NCBI GenBank assembly: GCA_013396755.1
Contig: VWZF01005531.1
Location: forward strand, 1,780,328 to 1,844,327
Direction of reading: 5' to 3'
Length of the DNA stretch: 64,000 bases
Origin: Sclerurus mexicanus
Lineage: Eukaryota > Chordata > Aves > Passeriformes > Furnariidae
The notes under the pieces were generated by a model, which was not told the DNA's origin, ran no database searches, and was given only the letters and a program-made list of their open reading frames with translations. Both the position numbers and the translations under genes were made by a program. Shown one piece after another: positions 14,219 through 26,200 of this stretch. Numbering within the stretch: position 1 is the first letter of the stretch; each line of letters starts with the position of its first letter.

Positions 14219-17200
14219 GTATAAATCTTAATTACTTGAGCAACTCAAGAGAGGAAGAGATGTTTTTTCTGCGTTTTTAAGATGTTAAAATGTCAATTAA
14301 TTTTATTTCAGATAGTAATAGCCAATCAAAACCAGTGGGATGAAATGATGCAGATGAATGGTATAGCAGGTACTAGCAGTTGCTATTTTCTGTTTAATCT
14401 TTCATGGAAATATGTACAGTTTTTCATACTTATATATCATCTTTAATAGATAGTCATCATGAACTTAGAAGACTAGTGCCATATTATCTTTTAAAGAAAG
14501 GCTATATGAATATATATTTAAAATAGAATCATTGTATCATAGAATTTTTTAGGTTGGAAAACACCTTTAAGATAATATATTGTGTTTATGAATATACAGT
14601 CACAAACCATATTATCTAATATTTTATTATGTTATACAAAATATATACATTATTACCCACTGTTATACACCAATATTTGGAAAATACCTTTCCAACATGG
14701 TATTCTCTATGGTAGGGTGTTGAACATTTCTGTGGAAGTTTTTCCCTAAAATCTTGCACAGTCTAAATTAATACTGCAGCATTCTTGAGAGTGCATGTTC
14801 TAGGATGCGTATTATTCCCAGTTTTCAGTTCACTTAGTGCAAAAACAATGTCTCCTAGGTCTCCTAAGAATTGTATTTGAGTAGAAGGAACAAATCTGTG
14901 ATGGGATCATATCTATAGAGGGGCAGTAATGGGAAAGAAATGATCTACATAGGCTCAAGGAGGTAAAAATCTCATAGAACAAAGATCTAGGTAAGAATGA
15001 AAGACAACAGCAAGAAAATAAAAAGAGAAACTGAAAGGAAAAGGCATATGAGGGAAAAGATGTTGTTCAGATTAACCATCTCAGCATCCTGAAGTAGGGG
15101 TTCAATGTCAAAAGCAATTGAAATAAAAGAGGAAACCCTAATGTATCCACTGGATTGGCGCATTCATGATGCATTCATCGACTAGAAGAGGACTGAAAGA
15201 TACATGTGGATGTTTTCCCAGTGCTGTTCCAACCCAAACATAAATATATCTCATTTTATAAGTTCCACAAGTCAGCTGTTTGTAATTCCAAACTATTACA
15301 TTTTAGTAATAGATGTGCATCAGGCTTGGTGTGGTCCTTGCAAAGCTATGATGAGTACACTGAGAAAACTGAAGAACGATTTTAGTGAAGAGGCTGTGTT
15401 ACATTTTGCCGTGGTAAGGACATAAATTCTGTATGGGACTTCATTTACATTTCAATTGAAATGTATCTTCTTATCTGCATCTACAGACCTTTCATTTTAC
15501 TCTCCTTATGCTAAGCTGTCAGAATTTTGGCCTGTTTGCCTTTCTTCTGCATATCTCCTCATATGACTTTGTTTAGAAGTAGATTAAAAATTGTAAGAAA
15601 TATGCAAGAAAATATAACAAAAATGGAGCTGATACCCCAAACTTTTGTTTTCCTTGATGAAATGGCAGAAATATTCAAAAGCCAGACTACAGGATTTTTA
15701 GTTTTCAGTCTCTACACTAGGGACTATCACATTTAAAATTCTCGTGTCCCTGAAAAAACATTGCATATTTTTTGCAAATATTCACTTGTATTGCATTTTC
15801 AAGAGGACAAAAATGGGGGAAACCAAAAGTAAATTATAACAAAACTGTAGTAGCAAAAATACTTGTTTACACTGTATATATATATGCTTCTTCCTTTATG
15901 TATGTTATTATAATGTACATGAGAAAATAGTATCGAGAGGATATTTTCCCATGATTAATTGCTGTAACACACTGGAGGGACAATCTCATGTTACCAGAAC
16001 CATTCTTTCATCACCACAAGGACTGTTACTTGCATTTAGCACTGCGGTTTGGGTTTGTAACACCAAAGCATATAAGAGTAGAGTTTTCTTGTGGGCAAAA
16101 AGATTTTAATGTATCTATCTACTTATATCTATAGCTACCTATATATAGATGTATGTATATGCATACACACTTCTGCAAGCAAATCATTTCTTTTTGTCTG
16201 ACTTCAGGCAGAAGCTGATAGCATAGAAACTCTGAAACCCTTTAGGAACAACTGTGAACCTGTGTTTCTCTTTTCTGTTGTAAGTACGCCACATCCATTT
16301 CTTTCAATGTGCTGCCTACTTTTGCCTTAACTTTTCAAGATTTTAAAACAGACGTAAAACTCTATAAATCCTACCCTTACATTTTGCAGTGTGTAGGATG
16401 GTTTCATCACACGTTATTTACTTGAGTTGTCTCCCATTCCTAAATGTGGTGGTTCTCCAACACGTTTTTGTTGTGGCTGTTGTCACTGTTTTGGTAGTTC
16501 CTTAGTGAGAGATTCATGTAAGTTTTTGCAGGTTTGACTCACATAAAGTGCCTACATGTGGTTACACTGAAGTGATTATTTTATGCACATTTTCCATCAG
16601 GGACAGAGAGTTTACATTTCCTGACACTATAAGGTTTTTAAGATAACAAAGAAAATTGTGTTTTTCAGGCTGGAGAAACAGTAGTAATTAATCATATAAT
16701 TATAATCTCTCACTGATGGACACAGAGAGAGTGCTCTCCTAGGACACCCCCATACAATACTGCTCACTTAGGAAGCAGTGGGGTTTTTTTCACTTGAGGG
16801 TGCCAGGATTTGAATTCCCACAATTAGGGACCACAAATAATGATACTTTCCGGACTGTTTCAGGTTTGAATTTGAATGCTGCCTAGAAAAGTTAGTGGTA
16901 TCTTTGGTCACCATTAGCTAGCTTAGCTATGGTGCACTTCAATGTGGTATAGCATTAATTGAAATGTAACATAAAAAAAAAACCAACCAAAAAAACCAAC
17001 CAAAAAACAAATAAAAAGGCAAAAAAAAAACCAACCCCCAAAACAAAACATTAAAACCCCCACTAAACAAAACAAACAAAAAACCCCAAAGAAACACAAC
17101 AAAAAAACCCTCTATGTAATAGAAATTAAGAGCTAGTAGAATCCATATTTGCATTTACTTCCAACTGTACTGTTAATGGTGAGCTTTGTCAAAAACATGG

Positions 17201-20200
17201 AAAATTAGGTAGAACAGGAAGTAAGGCATTAAAAGCATGAAAGATTCATTCGGAGCTAATAGAGGCAGTTTTGGTATTTCTTCACTGGGCATAGGAAGTG
17301 GTCCTGTAGCTGGAAAAATTAACAAGATACAGCAAGTTTCAAAAGCTCAAGTAAATGTGTAAACTAAGTGAAGAAAACTCACTGAAAGTGCTATTTTCTC
17401 TTCTACAGAATGGCAAAATTATTGACATAGTGAGAGGTGCAAATGCTCCTCTTGTAATTAAGAAAGTAACAGAGCTGGTGGAAGAAGAGAAGCAAATTGC
17501 AGCTGGAGAGAAAGAGCGAGCTGAGGTACTCACAAACCAGATACTTAAATATAAACGTGTATTTTTATTACACTGATGCTGTTTCTCTCAATGTCTGTAG
17601 TAGTGTTTTATGTAATGTTTAATTTTTTGTATTTTTTTCTTAACAATAAAGTGATACATGTGACTGGGGTTTTTTTGCAGAAATTTCATAAAACTATCTG
17701 AGTTCAAAGAGACTCTTAAGTATCACCTAGTCCAAGCCCTCCTGCCACAGGCAGTGACACCTTTCACCAGGTCAGGTTGCTCAGATCCATGGGGCTTGCT
17801 CTGACCTTAATGGATCCAGTCTGCTACAAAAGCCAAAGGACATTCAACAACTTAATTCCATCACTTTTCAGTCCTGACTTCCAGATAAAATGAGGACACA
17901 AGGACAGCTTAGTCTGACCTCAACAGCCTACACTGCAAATGATCCTACAGTTGGAATTCAAAGCAGTAGCAGAATTAATCCTCCTTTGCTGGATGTTCTC
18001 TCCAGGAAAACCGAATTTCCACTATGGTACTTTAAAAAAACTTAAGAAATTTACGGATTAGCCTATTAATGCAAGAAATGGAGAGATGGACAAAACGTCC
18101 TGGACATAAAGGCTTTAGTAATATTTTTTCTTTCAGGGCTAAGTATTTTTAATATATAACTAGTAACTGCATCACATGAAACGAAGACATGAGTAGTCAT
18201 GTATCATTGGTTATTTTGAGTGAAAAAGGAGATCAAAGAACTCTGCTTAGAGTAAAAAGAGACTTTTAACAAACTGCAGCTCAGGGAAAATCAGACTGAC
18301 ACAAACTGGTTTGTAGAACTTCTTGTTTTTCAGGGTAGCAAATCCATTCTTAAATTAATACAAAAGTGTTGTAAAGATCTGACAGCTGTGTTTGGTGACT
18401 TTACTTTGTACTGATGGTGCATTTTTACTCTATTTGCAATTACCTTAGGTAGAAGAACTTGTTTTTATAGAAGAGAGTTCATCAGAAGAGACTGTTGAGG
18501 AGACTGTAGCTGAGGGTAAATATATTTGATTTATATTAGAAATGTTAACAGGAAGAAAGAGAACAAATATGTTTTGATTGAGGATTATCTATGTCAAGCA
18601 CTAATAGACCTTCCTTTGGTTGAGTTAATAATAAGAGATGCTATGATTAAGCTTTCTTCTGTTAGGAATTAATATATTGAACTGCCTATTTTCACCCCCA
18701 CACTGGGAACCTTCAGACTTTAGGCAGCAGTCATCCATGCCAGGGAACCTTCCTGTGTAAAATTAGGGCCTGAAAGTCACTTCTACACAGTCCCTGTGTT
18801 AGCTGTGCACTTCTGTTCAGGTGGAATACTAAGATAGGGGCAACCTGAGAGGATTGGGAGAGTTAATCTGTGGAGCAATGGCGTGCCTTTTATCTCAGAT
18901 TATTCTAATTGACTCTTTCACCAGACTACATTTAAGAACAGACTTATATAAGAGCATAAATCCACTGTACAGCAGGATAAACTTCCAAAAAGACTGAAAA
19001 ACAAGCACCATCCTGTTTGAACATCCCCTGTCTGTGATTTATCTTGGGCTTATCATGAGCTGAGACCTACGTCTTTTCTATTCTTGTTATCCGTGGCTAC
19101 TGAATGTTCCTGCTCCTTCACATATGTACAGAATGTCATTCTGCAACGTTGAGATGGAACGAACTCCTCAATCTCCTCCTTCTGGATATTGTTTTATTTA
19201 TTTTTTTTCTTGTGAGAAGGCATTAGATCACAGACACGGATTATGATGTGTCCCCTTTCGTTCCTCTTCATTGCATGGTTCAAGAGCCATATTCCTGACC
19301 TCACCTTTAGCCAGTATTTCCCCCCATAAAACCCTGTGAGACCTCTCATTTAACAAGTATCTACAAACTTCATACTAACCCACAAAATCTAACTGTGACA
19401 CAAAATCAGGGAACGGAACCTTTAGCTCAGGTTCAGCTTCAAGTTAGGAGATGTCTCAGAAACTGCAGTACACTAACCTTTTGTGGTAATATTTTCCTTA
19501 ACACGTGCCTGTGTTCTCTAGTATTGGAAATAAGGAGCAGCCTGTTGTTTCCATTAGCGCTACCATTAAGTTGTTCTGCAGTGTTTGGAATGGGATTGAA
19601 TTACATACTAACGGTCAAGGTTCTGCAAAGATGGTGCAGTGTGTATTCCCTTCTGACAGTTTTCAGGGCTCTGCATGCTATGGATGTTCTTACAGCAAGG
19701 AACACCCTGTTTGAAACATTATATAATGCTAGCAAGCATGTGTGACCAACATATTAATTGCAAATGACTTCAGCATTCAAAATGATAAAGAATCAAAGAT
19801 CTTGTATGACAAGAGCTGCATATTGTATGTGAAATCTCCAATATTCATACAGATTTTCACTTAGTCAATTTTCTTCAGTAATAGTTATTCGTTTCACTTT
19901 TCCAGTCGTGTATGTACAGAGCTCCCCAGACAAAGCCTCCACCTTAAACTGAAATTTTTTCACCTAGCTGCATGGGAACCATCTCTCCACAATATTAACC
20001 CCAAAAAACGTGGTTCATCAGGAATGTGGATTCCTGGAACAGCCAAGGGTGGTCTTGCACTCCAAGACATGCTTTAAGTGCTGGAATCAATTTTTGGAAC
20101 CATGTTTGGCCATCTCAATATTGAAATGGAGAGTTATGTAGAGAAATCCACTTGCAAGTAATGGCACATTTAGTTGTGTATATATTTTGATGAATGTATT

Positions 20201-23200
20201 TATTAACACATGACTTTTTTCCCTTTTCCAGAAGAAGAAGTACTCAGATATTCTGTTGGAATTATAAAACCTAATGATGTCTTAGAGGGACGTGTAGAAG
20301 AAATTAAAAAAAAGGTAGACAGAATTTTAAAATATTCATTCATCCTATTTATTTAAGAGACATAGTAGCAAGATATAAGATTAAGTAGATCCTAATTTAT
20401 ACCCAGGCTTTAGAATAAGATCTGTTAATGCTTCTCTGGTAAGGATGATAAAAGCACAATAGTTTTGACCTGAAATAGTATGATAGTCAGATTTATACTA
20501 TTGCTTTAATATTCTATGCTAGTAGATGATGTTAGACGTTGATTTATGCTGTTTCTGTTAAAAAAATATGCCTCATAACACTATATATCAAGATAAAATC
20601 ATACAAATTTTAAAAAGTGTTATGACAGAGCCAATGACCTTTGCAGGAAAGGAAATCAGATTGCTATATGGGTTGTTTCTGCAACTACTCTATCATGGCC
20701 AGAAAGAAAGGAAGCTCAGTAAAGACCCCAAAAAACAGGCAGTGCTTGGAAACAATTTAGGTGGAGCTGAGTAGCTGCTGCTTGGCTCATGAGGTGTGTA
20801 CCCATACTGTTTCCACAGTCAGCCTTGTTGAGGCAGGCTGGAAACACTGCAGCATCACAGGGGCTTTTAAAGGCCAGAGTGCTGGTAAGCAGATTAATAT
20901 TAGCATATGATCAGTATCAGGGCTGGGTAGTGCCTTTGTTGTTAAAATATCAAGATATGGTATAAAGCTCCTACCAGGGACTATGAATTTTGATGCAGGT
21001 CATATAAGTGTGTATCACTGACATATACTTGATTTTAGTGCAGTAATGTAGCTTAAAAGAGAAAATTATAAAATACATTTAATTTTTCTTTATTTGCTGC
21101 TTCTAAAAGCCAAAATACAACAATTGCTGGCAAGTGCACATTTATATGACTACCACGATTATAATATAGTTTATAATAACATTTTTAGAAGTGGTTGCAT
21201 ATTAACCACTCACATTGGTCAAAAGGAGTTAATCCAATGAAAAATAAAAGGGATTATCTACTGAATGAATGTGCTTCATATATTGAACTGCACTATATTT
21301 TTCACAAAAATTAATTTAGGGGTATTGTAAAACTGAATTGTGAAGTTCTCTGAAAGGCTGGAAGTTTAGCTTAGGCAAAGATAGCCATTATATTTTTAAT
21401 ACTTCAGGGAATTTTAAACTTAAGATATGTTTCAAAATCAATCTTTAGATCCACACTAGCATATGATTTTGTATATATCCACTTTCAAATGTCACTGAGT
21501 ACTAACTGAATAATTGCAGATTAGACATGCAGGATTTGACATTAAAGCAGAAGAAGAGAAAATTCTAACCGAAGAGCAAGTCAGAGTGTTCTATGCCCGG
21601 AATAAAGAACAGGTAAAAAGGAGAATAGATATCCACAATGTTGAAGAAAAGATGGCATACTAGAAAAGAAACTTAAAACCTCACAACATCTTCCGAAGTT
21701 ATTTTTCTGGTGAAAGTGCACCTTCACAGGATTGAAGGTTGAAACTGAAAGTGTGAAAAGAACATGGCAAAGCGAATGAAGGGAAAGTGTACAAATGTCT
21801 TGCAAATACCTCAGTGTTCTATATTTATAGCCAGCTACATGATTTTTAGCTTCAAAAGTTATTCATGGAACTGTATTGCAGTTTGATGTGTCACACTACA
21901 TGCTGTACTGAAGGCAGAGCATGTGATTACATCAAGTTTGTAGATAATTTTCTTCACTCTTGTCATTTACATTTTAACATGTAAAAACATAGTACTTGCT
22001 TAAAGTAGTTCCATGACTTCCTTGTGTCAATTGATTTTGTTTTAGGCATTTGATAGTGTCTCAAATGATTGATCAAAAAACTTCCCAAACAATCTAACAG
22101 GCTTCTCAGTAATGTATGTGAATGCCAGTTTTAAACAGGAATTTACGAGTTACTTTGAAAGGATGATCATCTCATTTCTGGTGACAAACTCAGAGTTCCT
22201 GCAATTCATGGGGCAAAATTGTGTTTTTTAGCCTGACTTTGAAGAATTTGTTCAATTCATGATGAGTGGACCATGCCACGTTTTGGTAATCACTAAAAAA
22301 GCAGAAACTGATGCTATTCCTCACTGGAAAGAGCTACATGAAACGCAAAGTGTGTCTGAGGAGCATGAGCATGAGAATGAGCCTGATGTCGAGCAGGCAG
22401 AGAGGTAATTAGCAGTGAAAGTGTGTTTATGTGATTCAGTTACAGTGTTCAGAGCACTCCAGAAACCAAGGCATGTTCTTACAGACGCAGATGTGCCTGT
22501 GTGCACAGGGCGAGGGGAGCAGGCAGAGTTCTTCGCCTGGTCCTTCACAAGACCACACTAGAGAGGAAATTGTAGTTCTTGAGGGACCTCAAAAACTCCA
22601 CTTTCTAAAGCTTTCTAAAGATGATGAGCCAAGGTCATTGATCATTTTGAACTAGCCTTGAATGGGTCCTCAGACCAGCTGGAATAATGCTACACTTCAA
22701 AGATGACATAGCCCGTGCAATTCTACTTCATACCCAGATGAAGTGACTGCCACCACTGCCGACTGAAGGTTGCACTCCTGCCCGTGGTCACTCCTCTGTG
22801 TCCTGGGAAGCTGCAGATGTGACCCAGAGGAGACCAGGGGACACCTGAGGCATGTTGTTCTCCCTGGGAGCACTGTAAAAGCCAGCAGAGAGGGGGTAGG
22901 ATATTGGGGTTTTTGTTGCCACCCTGCTCCAAGACACATAAAACATCGTAAGGATTAGCTGTTCACAACCATGGTTTCCTGAAATGTCTGGTTTTCTCCT
23001 ATACCAAGGGTTTATAGAGCATTTTAAAGAGGAGGACAGATGTACACACAGCCTCAGACAATAGAGTGTTCACAAAAATTCAAATATTGAATCAAGCTTT
23101 ATATTTAGACACAAGATTCACTTAAAGCGACACAACCGTAAATACTTTGTCCAAAAAATGATTTGTTGATAATGATTGATAATTATGTTGATGCCTTCTG

Positions 23201-26200
23201 TATCCCTTTCTGCTTTAATTTAGTACAACTAAATCCATTAGTACAACATACTGCATTTTGTGTAAGTGGCCAAGAGACTTTATTTACACAGCTAAATAAG
23301 CCTTAGAAATACAGACAAGTAACAAGGAGAAGTATCTCTGTTAAAGACAATTCTGTAGTGCCATCATTGTTATGATCATGCTGTACATGAATTAAGCACA
23401 AGACTGTTATTGGTCATTCATTATACACTTGTAATGATTCTCTCTCATGAAACAGAGAGACTGTCTTGAATAACCTACAGGGGAATTACTAAAGCTTGTG
23501 TGACTGAGACTTCTCTTTCAGAGCACATGATAAGGCACTTTTTGAGAACATTAATAATCCTCTCCTCAGAAACATTATTTTACTCATGAATCTGAATTTA
23601 ACAAAAGCTTCATTTTGTATTCTAGTCTTACGTTTCACTAAATTTTAACATACAAGCACATCTTCAAGAAGCCAGCTTATTAACACTACGCATGCATTGA
23701 CTTAAATATTGTATTACTTCACATTTCATTAGTGTGGAAGGACTCGTGGAAGCTGAGAGTCTAGTAAATATATGTGACGTGCAAGACAGTGTCGAAGATG
23801 CCAGCAGACAACTCGGCTTCTTTTTCCCAAATTTTAATATCAGTAAGACAGACCAACAGGTTGAAAAGACTTTGGCCATAATTAGACCTACTCTCCTGAA
23901 GGAAAGACGAAGTAAGTGTTGATAACTTTTTTTCCTGGGGTTGGTTTTTTCAAGAAAGTCTGTAGATTGTATATTTGTATGGAGTATTTCTAGAAGACAT
24001 CTCAGAGAAGCCAGTATTTTCGAATGTACTATAGGGGACCGTATTTCCCATCATAATAAAGTAGCTGATATTTTTGAATGGCAGGTCCAAGGCAAATCAA
24101 TGGCAAGGTGATAAAGGTCCAGTCTAATATGTTCTATGCTGCACAGGGCAGTGCTGCTCAAGGGCAGGTCTAAATAGAAAACATTTTTACAGATCGCATA
24201 AAAAAAATCTGCCTCCTTAACATGAACCTTCATCCAAAGAAGTTTACTTTTCTTCTCAGTCATATATATGCATTTCTTCCTAGATTTCAGACAGCATTTT
24301 TGTTTCTAACTTGAGAATCTCTGTACTTTAAATAACCTACACACAGAGATCTACAAGACTACAATTTTGATCTTTCTGTGTGTATTTATTTTCATGATGG
24401 TTGTCTAGGATGTTGCTTAGAGCAGCAGTTCATGTGTAGGTAATTACAGAGTTTTGACTTGTACCAAATACTGCTTATTTACCCATGGGGTCTTGTAAGA
24501 CTTACTTAAATAAACATTCACCTATTCAAATTCCTTAGACCTTCTTTTGGTGATAGGAATGTATATCATATTACTCAGTCAGGAATTCCTAATGAGGTTT
24601 CTGAAGTAAGAGAAAGCCTTAAGAAGATCAGGATCAGCTTTCTGAGTGTTCAGGCAACTACTGAAGCCCTGTAGCATTTGTTTTAAATTAGTTTTCTGTT
24701 CTTTAGTTAGGAAATTAATTCACCTGTAAAAATTTAACATTATACTTGAAAAGTCCATGTCATTTCTCTACAACTGTGCAAAGTAATGTATGGATAGCAA
24801 CTTAACACTATTTCAATGTATTTAACAGATTCTATCATGCAAAGAATACGGGACGATGGCTTCAAAATCGCAATGCAGAAAGAAATAATCCTATCTGAAG
24901 AACAAGTACGTACATTTTACAAAGAACATGTAGACGAAGACTACTTCCCAGTCCTTCTGGAGCAAATGACCAGGTACATTGAATGAAAAGTGAGAATGTG
25001 GATGTACAGATACCACTGGAATTTTCACAGTTAATACTTATAGAATCACAGAGTCATAGAATGTCTTGGGTTGGAAGGGACCTTTTTGATCATCTAGTTC
25101 CAACCACCTGCCCTAAGCAGGGTCATCTTCCCCTAGACCAGGTTGCTCAGAGCCCCACCCAAACTGGCCTTGAACACTTACCGGATAATACATGGCTACA
25201 ACATACACAAGTATCTAAAAGTTTAGTACAAGTCAAAACAGGATCAGATAACTGCAGATAATGAGATAATTCCCAGGTATAACAAATAAATAAACAAAGG
25301 AGGCTTTCAAAAATTACTAGCTACTCTGTATCTCTGTATGTATGATGTTAAAGTCAGAGGTCAAGTCCATTGATTTGGGTGAAACCAGTTTAGCTCTGCT
25401 CTGAAAGGCTGCATTTAGGTTGTCTATAGGAGACCTCTGAAATCTTCAATCAAGCTGTGTGCTGGATACCTCGGGGAAGAGAAATAAATCATGTTTGGAT
25501 ATTCCCTTCATATGAAGTTGGGATATGGCTGGGGCATAATCAGTGTTTCTACATCTTCCTATTGTGATAAAGCTCAGTAACTTTGAAACTTAAATTCATG
25601 TTTAAGTCTCATAAGGTTTTATCAGCCTGTAGCTGTTTAAATAGAGATCAGTTTAAAGTCCTCTGATGCTAGGGCTCATTTTCCTAGCCTGGACTATATC
25701 TCATCAAATTACTGTTATAAAGTACTGAGAGTTTTGGTTTTTTTAATGCTTCTTTTCCTATTTTACAGTGGTCCAACTCTTGTATTGGCTCTAACACGAG
25801 AAAACGCTGTGGCACACTGGAGAAGTTTACTGGGCCCAAAGACTCTTGAAGAGGCTTGCAAAGAAAATCCAGAGAGGTAATTGTCACAATAGCAAACTGA
25901 CATTCACAGCTTCCAATTTATTTTCGGATTCCTCACCTCAATGAATCCCACATTCCAACTGGTGTAACTATAGTGCCATCATCTGGACTCTGATATGCAT
26001 TTCTGCAATTTGGTAAGCTTTTCTTGGAAGCAGCAGTGATTACACATAGAAACTGTAGCACTTTTTAAAAATAATGACTGCTAATCATAGTGAAAAGCTG
26101 AGTTTAAAAAAGGGTATTGAAGTGAAAGGGGATCTTTTGAGTCAGAGAAATATGCATTTTTAATAGTTTTTTTTCTTGAAATACCACCATTATTTTTTAA

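Noticed and set aside
19395..19745. 116-codon frame in NME8 intron 6
   Set aside because: It is not needed for the NME8 frame and does not match the thioredoxin/NDK family. An overlapping frame is also open.
24983..25261. 92-codon plus-strand frame
   Set aside because: It is mostly the CR1 LINE fragment read antisense.
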